From Rhodospirillales bacterium (GTDB taxonomy: Bacteria; Pseudomonadota; Alphaproteobacteria; Micavibrionales; Micavibrionaceae): a stretch of DNA of 64,000 nt. Within the stretch, counting starts at the first letter, position 1; every line of letters begins with the position of its first letter. The notes beneath the pieces were generated by a model. The model was given only the letters and a program-made list of their open reading frames with translations. It was not told where the DNA came from and ran no database searches. Below, in pieces: positions 10,486 to 18,932 of the stretch. The translations under genes and the position numbers were made by a program. The stretch is from the NCBI GenBank assembly GCA_023898765.1, contig CP060238.1:1302001-1366000 (forward strand). Direction: 5' to 3'.

Positions 10486-11457
10486 ATGTTTAAACAAGTG
10501 ACCATTATCGGGTTTGGCCTGATCGGCTCTTCTCTGGCGCGGGCCATTCGCAAGCACGCCCTCGCGGACAGGATTATCTGCGCCGATAAATCGAGGCAGG
10601 TGTGCGAGACGGTGCAGCGTCTTGGGCTGGCGGACGAGGTGTCTACCGATCTCGCCCGGAGCGTGAAGGGCAGCGATCTTGTTGTTTTGTGCGTTCCCGT
10701 AGGGGTGATGGCGGCGGTGGGGGACAAGATCGGACCGGCGCTGGATTCCGGCGCGATCGTCACGGATGTCGGTTCTGTGAAAAAGGATGTGATAAAGGCG
10801 CTGCAACCGCGCTTGCCCGCGAAGGTTCATTTAATCCCGGCGCACCCGATCGCGGGGACGGAGCAATCCGGCCCTGAAAACGGTTTTGCGGAACTGTTCG
10901 AGAACCGCTGGTGCATCCTGACGCCGCTGGCCCATACGGATGTGCGCCAGCTCGAAAAACTCACCAGGCTTTGGGAGGCCTGCGGGTCCGATATCGAGAT
11001 TATGGATGCGGACCACCACGATCTGGTTTTGGGGATTACGTCCCACCTGCCGCATTTGATTGCCTACACCATTGTGGGAACGGCCACGGATCTGGAAGAG
11101 GATATCAAAGGGGAAGTGATTAAATTTTCGGCCTCCGGCTTTCGCGATTTTACCCGCATTGCCGCGTCCGATCCGGTCATGTGGCGGGATGTGTTCCTGA
11201 ACAATCGCGATGCGGTGCTGGAAATCCTGCAGCGCTTCACCGAAGATCTCTCGGCGGCGCAAAAGGCGATCCGCAAGGGCGATGGGGAGTATCTCTACGA
11301 GACTTTCAAAAAGACGCGGGAGATAAGGCGGGCTATTGTGGAAGCGGGGCAGGCGGATTACCGCTACCCTGAGTTTCCTTCTGGTTCTTCCGGGGCCAGG
11401 CAATCTTCGGCAGGCGTACCGCCTGCACCGGACCTGCGGAAAGGGTCCGGTTCCTGA
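10486..11457 (+). CDS. tyrC: prephenate/arogenate (cyclohexadienyl) dehydrogenase
   Basis: Oxidative decarboxylation toward tyrosine, NAD(P)-dependent. The N-terminal Rossmann motif GFGLIG (9-14) is followed by VVLCVPVG and VTDVGSVKKDV, then the family-specific HPIAGTEQSGPENG and HHDLVLGITSHLPHLIAYT. The catalytic-domain histidines are in place. The last 30 residues (after about 290) are low-complexity Ser/Gly/Pro and run 125 bases into the convergent DUF2125-like gene. This tail is unlikely to be part of the enzyme fold. It is the third gene of the chorismate mutase-hisC-tyrC set. Confidence 0.9.
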   Translation: MFKQVTIIGFGLIGSSLARAIRKHALADRIICADKSRQVCETVQRLGLADEVSTDLARSVKGSDLVVLCVPVGVMAAVGDKIGPALDSGAIVTDVGSVKKDVIKALQPRLPAKVHLIPAHPIAGTEQSGPENGFAELFENRWCILTPLAHTDVRQLEKLTRLWEACGSDIEIMDADHHDLVLGITSHLPHLIAYTIVGTATDLEEDIKGEVIKFSASGFRDFTRIAASDPVMWRDVFLNNRDAVLEILQRFTEDLSAAQKAIRKGDGEYLYETFKKTREIRRAIVEAGQADYRYPEFPSGSSGARQSSAGVPPAPDLRKGSGS

Positions 11458-12160
11458 CCTGAACCGTTAAAGAGACGCTTTGCCGCCCCGTTTGCGGGTC
11501 CGTTTCGGACAGGCCGTTCAGGAGCGCTTTGGACGCCATGGCGGGAAAGGGGGCCATGGCGTCTTGCGCCACAAGCAGGTCGATAAAATCGGAATAGCCC
11601 TGCAGGGCGGCCTGCGCCTCAAAGGCGGGCTGCAGGTCTTCGTCCAGCGAAAGCTGCCCGTACCCTGCGGCGCTCATGGTTTCGCGCGTCAGGGTGAAAG
11701 AGGGCACGTCAATAAGGCCGCCTTTTTGCTGCCAGTCCAGAAGGTCTTCCGCGTAGGTGCTTTCGGGCAGGGCGTTTGGAATGCGAATGACGGCGTTAAA
11801 AAAATCCAGCGCCAGTCCGGCCGGAATCCCTTTTCCGGCGATGGCGAGCCCTTCGGGGAAAACGGCGTTTAAGGCCCGGCCCGGCAGGGGATATCCCCGG
11901 ACATGAAACATTGGAAAGGTGACAAGCACATCCTTGTAACGCACGCCGTGGGTATAGGAGATTTCGGGCACAAAGGGAAAGCCTGTGACTTTGGGCTTTG
12001 CACCTAAAAACAGGAGATCCTTTTCCGGCGCCTGCGCGTAAACGGAGTCGATTTCCTGCGTGAAGCGTTGCCATGAATAAAGCCACAGCCCCGCATATAA
12101 CGCGCCGGCAAGCGCGAGGAAAGCGGTCAAAAGGGAGAGGCTGCCTTTCATTTTACGCAT
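11333..12160 (-). CDS. DUF2125-like membrane-anchored protein
   Basis: A 275-residue protein with an N-terminal signal anchor (about residues 8-27) and then a periplasmic domain of alternating strands. The block KPKVTGFPFVPEISY (about 55-70) and repeated short hydrophobic strands match the DUF2125 family found beside plsC in alphaproteobacteria. Function is unknown, presumably in the envelope. It is the last gene of the leftward ftsE operon, starting 19 bases after plsC. Its final 41 codons overlap tyrC antisense, and the C-terminus there is Pro/Gln-rich. Confidence 0.7.
   Translation of the reverse strand: MRKMKGSLSLLTAFLALAGALYAGLWLYSWQRFTQEIDSVYAQAPEKDLLFLGAKPKVTGFPFVPEISYTHGVRYKDVLVTFPMFHVRGYPLPGRALNAVFPEGLAIAGKGIPAGLALDFFNAVIRIPNALPESTYAEDLLDWQQKGGLIDVPSFTLTRETMSAAGYGQLSLDEDLQPAFEAQAALQGYSDFIDLLVAQDAMAPFPAMASKALLNGLSETDPQTGRQSVSLTVQVRNRTLSAGPVQAVRLPKIAWPRKNQKETQGSGNPPAPLPQ
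11427..11451. other. 8-bp inverted repeat inside the tyrC / DUF2125-like 3' overlap
   Basis: ACCGGACC (11427-11434) and GGTCCGGT (11444-11451) pair perfectly around a nine-base loop. There is no T-tract on either side, so a classic intrinsic terminator is not supported. It lies where two convergent transcripts meet, and could form a hairpin in both. Confidence 0.45.
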
Positions 12161-12179
12161 GGTTTGTTTTACTCATGGT

Positions 12180-12926
12180 TTATAAAGCGGGATTTCTTTC
12201 TCTGGCCTCGTTCATCAGGCGCAGGGAATTCAGTTCCAGACGGTCTTCAAGGGCTTTCATGACTTTCTTTTCCGGCAGGCCGGGTTCGATGGCGGGCAGG
12301 AATTCCAGCACGACGCGGCCCGGTTTTTTCAGGAAGCTGTTTTTTTCCCAGAACAGGCCGGTATTCAGCGCCATGGGAATAATGGGCAGCTTTGTCGCGT
12401 TATACATTTTGATAATGCCGCCTTTGTAAGGTTTTTCCTCTGTGGTGGCGTGCGGATGCACGCGCGTGCCCTGCGGAAAAATGACAATGGGGCGGCCCTG
12501 GTCCTTTACGCGAAGCGCACCTTTGATAATGGACACCATGGCGCCTTCCTTGTCCGAGCGGTCGATGGCGATGGGGTCGAGTTTGCCCAGGAACCATCCC
12601 CAGAACGGGATGTGTAAAAGCTCCTGTTTCAGGATGATGGAAGGGTCGTCGAACAGGCAGTGCAGTTTCAGGGTTTCGTAGGCGGACTGGTGTTTGGCGG
12701 CGACGATGTAAGCGCCGCTTTCGGGGAGGTTTTCGCGTCCGCGGATTTCACAGGACAGTCCCAGGATGAGTTCTTCCAGCAGGCTTACAATCCGGACATA
12801 CAGCCGGGTTATAAAAAGCGTGACGGCTCTGGGCAGCAAAAGGCAAGGCAGAACGGCGATGCAAAGGCACAGCGAAAAAGAGTAAAAAACGATATTGAAC
12901 AGGAGGGACCTCAGCCAGATTATCAT
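12180..12926 (-). CDS. plsC: 1-acyl-sn-glycerol-3-phosphate acyltransferase
   Basis: Adds the second acyl chain in phosphatidic acid synthesis at the inner membrane. An N-terminal hydrophobic stretch (about residues 5-38) is followed by the acyltransferase HX4E form His79-Glu84 (KHQSAYET), then FGKLDPIAIDR-like region and FPQGTR (150-155). The Glu variant of HX4D is common in alphaproteobacterial PlsC. At 248 residues its length is normal. The start ATG overlaps the stop of the upstream ydcF-like gene (ATGA), indicating coupling within the ftsE operon. Confidence 0.88.
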   Translation of the reverse strand: MIIWLRSLLFNIVFYSFSLCLCIAVLPCLLLPRAVTLFITRLYVRIVSLLEELILGLSCEIRGRENLPESGAYIVAAKHQSAYETLKLHCLFDDPSIILKQELLHIPFWGWFLGKLDPIAIDRSDKEGAMVSIIKGALRVKDQGRPIVIFPQGTRVHPHATTEEKPYKGGIIKMYNATKLPIIPMALNTGLFWEKNSFLKKPGRVVLEFLPAIEPGLPEKKVMKALEDRLELNSLRLMNEARERNPAL

Positions 12927-13522
12927 GGGTCAGCCTCCAGCGATGTGCGGCGCAGGCGCAGCCATGTCAGGATTGTTTTGTTATATTCCCCGAAAATGAG
13001 TTTCCAGAATTTCGCGTTGCGCACGGAAATATCGTCGGAACGGATGGGGTGGGGCAGGATGGTCAGGTCGGGCAGCCCTTTTCCAAATTCCAGAAGCGAG
13101 CGGGACATATGGTAATCGGAGGTCACAAGGCGGATGGACTGGATACCGTTTTTTTCGATCCAGTCTTTTGTTTCGCGGGCGTTTTCTTCCGTATTTTGGG
13201 CTTCATGCCCCAGCGTGATGCAGCAGGGCGCTTTGTGCGGCCCGTCTTTCCACATTTTTAAAATATCCTGCGTGCTTGTTTTGGGGTTGACCCCGGAGAT
13301 AAAGAGCTTGTCCGATTGCCCGGCTTCGAGAAGGTCCAGGCCGGTCTTGACACGGTTTTCCCCGCCGGTCAGGACGATGATGGCTTCGACAGGTTCGGCG
13401 GAAGGTTCGGGCTTCATGGTCCGGACATCGAGCGCAAACCATAAAAATCCGATCCCCCAAAGGACAAAAAGGGTAAATGTCGCGGCGGCTGAAAAAGAAA
13501 CAATTCTGTGTATCATTATCAT
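12923..13522 (-). CDS. YdcF/SanA-like DUF218 protein
   Basis: A 199-residue protein with one N-terminal membrane segment (about residues 6-28), then a DUF218 Rossmann-like domain. Visible blocks are AIIVLTGGENRVKTGLDLL, DKLFISG and IRLVTSDYHMSRSLLEF, where the Ser-Asp-Tyr-His region is the conserved polar cluster of the family. Members (SanA, ElyC, YdcF) are linked to envelope integrity and lipid-carrier metabolism, but the biochemical function is uncertain. It lies between ftsX and plsC in an order often seen in alphaproteobacteria. Confidence 0.8.
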   Translation of the reverse strand: MIMIHRIVSFSAAATFTLFVLWGIGFLWFALDVRTMKPEPSAEPVEAIIVLTGGENRVKTGLDLLEAGQSDKLFISGVNPKTSTQDILKMWKDGPHKAPCCITLGHEAQNTEENARETKDWIEKNGIQSIRLVTSDYHMSRSLLEFGKGLPDLTILPHPIRSDDISVRNAKFWKLIFGEYNKTILTWLRLRRTSLEADP

Positions 13523-13533
13523 CGGGGCTCTTT

Positions 13534-14478
13534 TTACGGCATTTGTGCCAGAGTGCGCAAGAGTGTCCTTCTGGCGGTCAGCATGGCAAGGAAGGCGACA
13601 AGGGCCGGAATCAGGGCAAGCTCCGTTTTCTGGAGGAGGCTGAGGGAAAATTCGGGCAGTAAAGACGCTTGTGTTTCGACCGAAAACCAGCCGATCAGCA
13701 GCAGGAGAATACCTCCGGCCGCCGCGCCGGCCAGGGCGCCCTGAAAGGCGAGGATAAGGATATGGCGCTGGATTTGTCTTGAAATATAGGAATCGCTGGC
13801 GCCCATCAGGTGCAGGAGTTCCAGCGCGTCCTTGTGGACGGCCGTTTGGGAGCGCACGCCCCCCGCAACGGCGGCGATCGTCGTGGCCCCGATGATAAGC
13901 GTGAGAGCCATGGCGGCAAATTGCAGGGCGCCGGTAAATTGCAGGACGTCTTTCAGCCAGCTTTCATGGGTGTCGATGCGGGCGGCCCCGTTGATTTTCT
14001 GCAGGCGCTCTTGCAGGGCGTCCAGATCCACCTCCGCGCCTTCCTGCAAATGCACGGAAATCAGGCCGGGGAGGGGGATATTGCCCATGGCGAGGTCCTT
14101 GCCCAGCCACGGGGAGAGAAGATCGCGAATCTCCGCGTCACTCATGATTTCGACGCCGGAAACGGCCGGATGGGTTTCAAAGATTTGGGCGGCTTTTTGC
14201 GTCATGTCTTTGACTTTTTCGGCGTCCATGATCTGTCCGTTTGAATCCTCTGCCGGGATTTCGACGCTCAGGCGGCCTTCCAGCCCGGAAGACCAGCGCT
14301 GCGTCATTTCGGACAGGACGAAAGAGGCGCTGAGGCCCAAAACGGCGAGCAGGGTCATGAGCGCAATCAAAAGCCTCAGGAATCCGGAGCCTTCGCCGCC
14401 TTCCAAAGGCAGGTCGTAGCGTCTGCGTGTGCGGGCCATGCCCAAAGAGCGCTCGCGCCGGAAAATTTTTCTTGTCAA
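13534..14478 (-). CDS. ftsX: cell-division ABC permease FtsX
   Basis: Integral-membrane partner of FtsE, which controls septal peptidoglycan hydrolysis. The 314 residues show the FtsX layout: a cytoplasmic basic N-terminus, TM1 (about 30-53), a large periplasmic loop (about 54-180), then three TM segments (about 185-210, 238-262, 285-308) with the FtsX-type LLHLMGASDSYI loop. I take the TTG at 14476-14478 as start. It overlaps the ftsE stop as TTGA, and GGAAGG lies seven bases upstream within ftsE. The first ATG, 13 codons later, has no ribosome site. Confidence 0.9.
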   Translation of the reverse strand: MTRKIFRRERSLGMARTRRRYDLPLEGGEGSGFLRLLIALMTLLAVLGLSASFVLSEMTQRWSSGLEGRLSVEIPAEDSNGQIMDAEKVKDMTQKAAQIFETHPAVSGVEIMSDAEIRDLLSPWLGKDLAMGNIPLPGLISVHLQEGAEVDLDALQERLQKINGAARIDTHESWLKDVLQFTGALQFAAMALTLIIGATTIAAVAGGVRSQTAVHKDALELLHLMGASDSYISRQIQRHILILAFQGALAGAAAGGILLLLIGWFSVETQASLLPEFSLSLLQKTELALIPALVAFLAMLTARRTLLRTLAQMP

Positions 14479-15173
14479 AACACACCTTCCAGTTTGCTGC
14501 GGAGCCAGTTTTTCTTTTCCTCGACGACGAGGCTTCCCTGGTCGAGGATAAGCCGCGGATGGCCGAATTTCTCCATTATCTTCAGGTTGTGGGTGGCTAT
14601 CACGACGGTTGTGCCCATGCGGTTAAGCTGGTCGAAAAGGGTCATCAGGCGAAAACCGATTTCGTCATCGAGGTTTCCGGTGGGCTCGTCGGCGAGCAAA
14701 AGGCGCGGGCGGGTAATGACGGCGCGGGCGATAGCGATGCGCTGCTGCTGTCCGCCGGACATGGTGCTCGGCAAGGCGTGCTTGTGTTCCCCCAGCCCGA
14801 CCCATTCCATCAGTTCGTTGACGTTGCTCCGGATTTCTTTTTCCGATTTTCCGGCAATGCGCAGCGGCAGGGCCACATTGTCGAAGGCCGACATATGGTT
14901 GAGAAGCCGGAAATTCTGGAAAACCACCCCGATCCGGCGGCGCAGCGCCGCCATCTGTGTCCGGTCCAGCGTCCCGGTATTCTGGCCGAACATGGTGATA
15001 AGGCCCCGCGTGGGCTTTTGCCCCAGATACATCAGGGACAGCAGGGATGTTTTTCCCGCGCCGCTGGGGCCTGTCAGGAAATGGAAAGAGCCGGGTTCCA
15101 GCGTAAAGTTGATATCGCTCAGGATCTCCGGCCCCACCCCATATCGCAATCCCGTATGTTCAAATTTAATCAA
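14475..15173 (-). CDS. ftsE: cell-division ATP-binding protein FtsE
   Basis: Cytoplasmic ABC ATPase of the FtsEX complex, 232 residues. Walker A is GPSGAGKT (35-42), the signature SGGQQQR spans 139-145, Walker B with ADEPTGNLDDE follows (about 158-171), and the H-loop is VVIATHN. The start codon is TTG (15171-15173), with AAGG about nine bases upstream. It begins 11 bases after a gene for a secreted helical protein and overlaps ftsX by four bases. The group forms a leftward operon that ends with the DUF2125-like gene. Confidence 0.92.
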   Translation of the reverse strand: MIKFEHTGLRYGVGPEILSDINFTLEPGSFHFLTGPSGAGKTSLLSLMYLGQKPTRGLITMFGQNTGTLDRTQMAALRRRIGVVFQNFRLLNHMSAFDNVALPLRIAGKSEKEIRSNVNELMEWVGLGEHKHALPSTMSGGQQQRIAIARAVITRPRLLLADEPTGNLDDEIGFRLMTLFDQLNRMGTTVVIATHNLKIMEKFGHPRLILDQGSLVVEEKKNWLRSKLEGVF

Positions 15174-15184
15174 GTGTTTACGCC

Positions 15185-15940
15185 TTACTTCTCATATCTT
15201 GACTGATCTTCTTCCGGGTTGCCGTGGTTCAAAATCTGCTGGAGCGCCTGCGCCCGTGTATAGGGATTGTCGATTTTCCGGGCGGTCTTGTACGCCTCTT
15301 CCAGCCTGCCCCGGTCCGCAAAGATTTTGGAGGTAATCCGGTAGGCCTTGTTCCGGAAGGAGACGGTTTCGATTTCCGAGATAGAGGCCATGGCGGCGTC
15401 ATAATCCCCCCGTTCGGCCTGTATTTCTGCGCTTTCGCCAAAGGCTTTGTGGCGCAGGGCGTCGTTTTCCATGGCGCGGGCCGTCAGGGTGGCGCCCTTG
15501 TCGTCCCCGGCGAGGGCCTGGGCCATGGCGATATAGGTCCAGGCGATTCCCTGTGAGGGCGCGTGGTCTATCTTTTTGGCTTCGATCGCGAGTTTCTCAA
15601 ACAGCGGGGCGTATTCCTCTTTGGGCCATTTGCTGTCTGCGGCGGCGAAGCCGATCCCGCGAATGGTCATGGCTTTGGTGTCCGGGTTCTGGATTTTCGC
15701 GATCAGGGCGATAGCGTCATCGGGGCGGCCTTCATAACAATAGGTTTTGGCGAGTTCGCGGTAGGTCTTGTCTTGCCACGATGTTTTTTCTATTTTGGGT
15801 GTCAGCGTTTCGATTTCCCTCATCAGGCAGGGTTTGTCTGCGACGGCGCATGGCGGGGTCTCCTGCGCCTGCGCAGGGAGGCTGAGGGGGGGGCTGAGGA
15901 AGGCGGACATGAAAATAACGAGTGCGACTGGAACCGGCAT
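15185..15940 (-). CDS. secreted helical-repeat protein, first gene of the ftsE operon
   Basis: A 251-residue protein I do not recognise by family. The start at 15940 is chosen over two upstream ATGs because AAGGAT lies eight bases before it and a clean Sec signal peptide follows (MPVPVALVIFMSAFLSPP, cleavage near AQAQ at about residue 25). The mature part has two early cysteines (PPCAV, KPCLM) and paired helices of about 35 residues with Ala/Tyr/Gly spacing (YRELAKTYCYEGRPDDAIALI; AWTYIAMAQALAGD; YRITSKIFADRGRLEEAYKTA). This pattern suggests TPR- or Sel1-like repeats. It probably scaffolds in the periplasm, and the link to FtsEX is inferred only from position. Confidence 0.7.
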   Translation of the reverse strand: MPVPVALVIFMSAFLSPPLSLPAQAQETPPCAVADKPCLMREIETLTPKIEKTSWQDKTYRELAKTYCYEGRPDDAIALIAKIQNPDTKAMTIRGIGFAAADSKWPKEEYAPLFEKLAIEAKKIDHAPSQGIAWTYIAMAQALAGDDKGATLTARAMENDALRHKAFGESAEIQAERGDYDAAMASISEIETVSFRNKAYRITSKIFADRGRLEEAYKTARKIDNPYTRAQALQQILNHGNPEEDQSRYEK

Positions 15941-16017
15941 TGTTTTTATCCTTGTGAACGGGTCTTTATACATACAGGATAGAAGACGAATTAAAAAGAA
16001 AATGAACTTTACCATAA

Positions 16018-16839
16018 ATGATTCTTGATTGTCCCAAATGTTCGATGCGTTACCTCGTTCTGGATTCTGCCGTGGGGGCGGACGGGCGGAGGGTGCGCTG
16101 CGCGGCGTGCCGGCATGAATGGTTTCAGGCTCCGCCGGAAGGCGACGGGCTGCCGGAAGAGAATTTCAAGGATGTTTTGGAAAAGGAACGGGCGGCGGAG
16201 CCTATTCCGGAGTCCGTCAAACCTGTGCCGGAGGGCTCGAATGTGCCGGCGCTGCCCGGCGATGCGGGGGCGGCTTCCATTCCTCCGGGGGCGAAGCTGG
16301 CGGGCTACGGCGCCGCGGCGGCTGTTTTTGCGGGGGTTCTTCTTTTGCTTGTGGCGTTCAAGGCGCCGGTATCAAAGGCCTGGCCGCCGTCCGCGCTTTT
16401 TTATGAGCTGGCGGGAACGCCTGTGAGCGTTGCGGGGGAAGGGCTGATTATTGATCGTTTGTCTGCGGAGAGCGTGCCTGATCCCGGCGGGTTGCAAACG
16501 CTCAAGGTAAAAGGGAGCGTCATCAATCTGAAAGACGGCCGTGTGGATGTGCCGGGCCTCATGGCGACTCTTCGGCGCGAGGACGGCAGTGTGGGGGAAA
16601 GCTGGGTTATCCGGCCGCCCTATGACGCGCTGGAGGGGGAGCAAAGCTTCAATTTCGAGACCGAATATACCGGCGTTCCCGAAGACATGGTGTCTGTGAA
16701 TTTAAGTTTTTCGGCCTTTCCGCCCAAAAAGGCGGAAAAGAAACATGCGCCGGCGGAAGAAGCGGAAGAAGGGGGTGCGCACCATCCGCAGGATGAAGAT
16801 ATGGACAAGGCAACCGCGCACCACGAGCCGCATCATTAG
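16018..16839 (+). CDS. zinc-ribbon (MJ0042-type) membrane protein
   Basis: A 273-residue protein with an N-terminal zinc ribbon: Cys5/Cys8 and Cys28/Cys31 in the MxxxCPxC...VRCxxCxHxW pattern. A Pro/Glu linker, one membrane helix (about residues 94-115), and an extracytoplasmic domain (about 130-235) follow. That domain resembles the DUF3426-type C-terminal region (LKVKGSVINLKDG...VPGLMATLRREDG). The C-terminus is His/Glu-rich (HAPAEEAEEGGAHH). Relatives are commonly encoded divergently from ftsE. Function is unknown; a regulatory or metal-sensing role is speculative. Confidence 0.75.
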   Translation: MILDCPKCSMRYLVLDSAVGADGRRVRCAACRHEWFQAPPEGDGLPEENFKDVLEKERAAEPIPESVKPVPEGSNVPALPGDAGAASIPPGAKLAGYGAAAAVFAGVLLLLVAFKAPVSKAWPPSALFYELAGTPVSVAGEGLIIDRLSAESVPDPGGLQTLKVKGSVINLKDGRVDVPGLMATLRREDGSVGESWVIRPPYDALEGEQSFNFETEYTGVPEDMVSVNLSFSAFPPKKAEKKHAPAEEAEEGGAHHPQDEDMDKATAHHEPHH

Positions 16840-16843
16840 AAAC

Positions 16844-17422
16844 ATGAAAGGGCTTTTTACGCATAAGACCAAGCGGGAGGAGGTTATAAAATTTTTCCTG
16901 CTGCTGGCCGTTTTTCTGGCGTATTTTGCTTATTTGAGCTGGGAATATGATCTGGCCACGGGCGGGATCGTGGCCGGGTTAAGCTGGAGTTTTTTTGTCT
17001 TATGCACGCCGGTGGCGGATGCCGGTTTTTTGCTGGATTTTCCTGTGCGCCTGATTACCGGCATCCGGATGGTATTTTTGGAAATCGGTGTCTGGGCGAT
17101 TGCCGTTTTGTTGAATGTGCTGGGGCTGGAGTTTTGGGAGGAGGAATACGGGAAGACGTTTTTAACGTCCCTGCTCCATAAAATACTGGTAACCCCCTGG
17201 CCTTACTGGTGCATTGTCGTTCTTTGCTGTATCGGCACGTTTGTGTCGATCCGTTTCGGCGACGAATTGCTGGATGTGGCTACGCATAAGGAACGTGCGC
17301 TTTATCATGCGCACGGCTTTAAATACCGTTTAACGGCGCTGGCGGCGTTTTTTGCGCTGATTTTTACGGCGTATTATTTTCTGCTGAATTCTTTGGGGAT
17401 CGAGGTTCCGTCCTCTGGTTAG
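16844..17422 (+). CDS. integral membrane protein of unknown function
   Basis: A 192-residue protein. I start it at the ATG at 16844, five bases after the preceding stop; upstream in-frame codons read as arginine-rich shadow of the previous gene. Hydrophobic segments lie at about residues 15-35, 40-65 and 85-110, near 120-145, and at the C-terminus (about 165-188), so four or five helices are likely. A conserved-looking polar loop carries VATHKERALYHAHGFKYRLTA. No transporter motif is evident. The stop overlaps lysA by four bases. It is probably co-transcribed with the zinc-ribbon gene. Confidence 0.65.
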   Translation: MKGLFTHKTKREEVIKFFLLLAVFLAYFAYLSWEYDLATGGIVAGLSWSFFVLCTPVADAGFLLDFPVRLITGIRMVFLEIGVWAIAVLLNVLGLEFWEEEYGKTFLTSLLHKILVTPWPYWCIVVLCCIGTFVSIRFGDELLDVATHKERALYHAHGFKYRLTALAAFFALIFTAYYFLLNSLGIEVPSSG

Positions 17423-18693
17423 TCCCATGCCGGCACGATATCCTGATCGATGATCTCTTCGACGCTTTGACGTTTGCGGACAATTTTGAAAGAGCCGTCT
17501 TTGGCCATGACCTCTGCCGGCAGGCCGCGCGTATTGTAGTTGGAGGCCATGGACATGCCGTAGGCGCCGGCCGATTTGACAACCGCCAGGTCTCCCGCCT
17601 TCATTTCGGGCAGGTCCCGCGCGGTGGCGAAGGTATCGCCGGTTTCGCAGACCGGGCCGACGACATCGTAGGTTTTGGGTGCGGCCTGCCGGTTCGCGAC
17701 AGGCTCTATGCCGTGCCAGGCTTCATATAAAGTCGGGCGGATCAGGTCGTTCATGGCGGCGTCGACAATCAGGAAGGTCCGGTCGTCCGTTTCCTTCACA
17801 TACAGGACTTCGGTGAGGAGGACGCCTGCGTTCCCGACGAGGTAACGGCCCGGCTCCATGATGATTTCGGTGTCCAGCGGGACGATAATATCGTTTACCC
17901 AGCTTGCATAGGCATCCAGATCGAGGAGGGTTTCGTCCTTGTAAACAATGGGAAATCCGCCGCCGATATCCAGTCGTGTGACGCTGTGGCCCTTGCGGCG
18001 TAACGCCTGCACCACGCCGGGCAGTTTTTCGAAAGCGGTTTTAAACGCTTCGACCTGCGAGATTTGGGAGCCGATATGCATGTGCAGCCCCACGGGCGCG
18101 ACATGGGGCATGGCTTCGGCGGCGGCGTAAATCTCGTCGATGCGGTCGATGCCGATGCCGAATTTATCGCGTTTGCGTCCGGTGGAGATTTTATGGTGTC
18201 CGCCGGCGGCGACATTGGGGTTGATCCGCAGCGCGACAGGGGCGGGAGTTTGAAGGTTCATTTGTGCCGCGACGCTGTTGATGGCTTCCAGTTCGGGCAG
18301 GGATTCGACATTGAACTGGTGGATGCCCGCTTTCAGGTAGGCGGCGATTTCGCTTTTTTGTTTTCCCACGCCGGTGGAGACGATTTTTTGCGGGTTGAAT
18401 CCGGCGCGCAGTCCTCTTTGAAGCTCTCCGAGCGAGACGATTTCCATCCCGCTGCCCAGAGCCCGCAGGCGGTCCAGAAGCGCGAGATTGCTGTTGGCCT
18501 TGCAGGCGTAGCAGATCAAAGGCTGGCGGCCGGCGGGCAGGGCCTTTTCCATCGCGCCTTTCAGGGCGTTGAACTGCGTTTCGATCACGGCGGCAGAGTA
18601 GACATAGGTCGGCGTTCCCGCCTGTGCCGCAATTTTATTTAGCGGGACGTCGTCGGCGCATAAAAGGCCGTCTTTTTCTTCGAATCCGTTCAT
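17419..18693 (-). CDS. lysA: diaminopimelate decarboxylase
   Basis: Last step of lysine synthesis, PLP-dependent removal of CO2 from meso-diaminopimelate. The 424 residues show a fold-type III alanine-racemase-like barrel. The PLP lysine is Lys65 (CYACKANSNL); the glycine-rich phosphate loop is in LDIGGGFP, with EPGRYLVGNAG and the active-site Cys block VCETGDTF near the C-terminus. A small LptM-like lipoprotein gene lies 18 bases upstream on the same strand, as in many proteobacteria. Confidence 0.95.
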   Translation of the reverse strand: MNGFEEKDGLLCADDVPLNKIAAQAGTPTYVYSAAVIETQFNALKGAMEKALPAGRQPLICYACKANSNLALLDRLRALGSGMEIVSLGELQRGLRAGFNPQKIVSTGVGKQKSEIAAYLKAGIHQFNVESLPELEAINSVAAQMNLQTPAPVALRINPNVAAGGHHKISTGRKRDKFGIGIDRIDEIYAAAEAMPHVAPVGLHMHIGSQISQVEAFKTAFEKLPGVVQALRRKGHSVTRLDIGGGFPIVYKDETLLDLDAYASWVNDIIVPLDTEIIMEPGRYLVGNAGVLLTEVLYVKETDDRTFLIVDAAMNDLIRPTLYEAWHGIEPVANRQAAPKTYDVVGPVCETGDTFATARDLPEMKAGDLAVVKSAGAYGMSMASNYNTRGLPAEVMAKDGSFKIVRKRQSVEEIIDQDIVPAWD

Positions 18694-18711
18694 TGTGTGT
18701 CTTCTATGGCT

Positions 18712-18870
18712 TTATGGCTTTGTCGGGGCGGGGTAAGTGCGGGGATACACGTTTTCCTTCAGGTCCGTATCTGCGGGCGGGTCGACCTGTCCCGGCTTGA
18801 CCCCGCAGGCGCCGGCAGGCAGTGTCAGCAGGGCGGTTATCAGGAGGCTGTATATCCGTTTCCGGTTCAT
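18712..18870 (-). CDS. lptM: LptM-like small lipoprotein
   Basis: A 52-residue lipoprotein. It has a short basic N-terminus (MNRKRIY), a hydrophobic segment, a lipobox ending AGAC and then CGVKPGQVDPPAD. That last part matches the CGxKGPLxxPP signature of LptM/YifL, which assists assembly of the LPS translocon LptDE. The tail ENVYPRTYPAP is typical of alphaproteobacterial versions. The ATG at 18870 has TGGA five bases upstream and gives a proper signal peptide; longer in-frame starts would not. Its position directly before lysA is the conserved one for this family. Confidence 0.7.
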   Translation of the reverse strand: MNRKRIYSLLITALLTLPAGACGVKPGQVDPPADTDLKENVYPRTYPAPTKP

Positions 18871-18932
18871 AATATCCATTAGAAACCATGGCTTCTGGCC
18901 CAAGGCAAGGATTTTCAGGTAAACTGTAAGAG

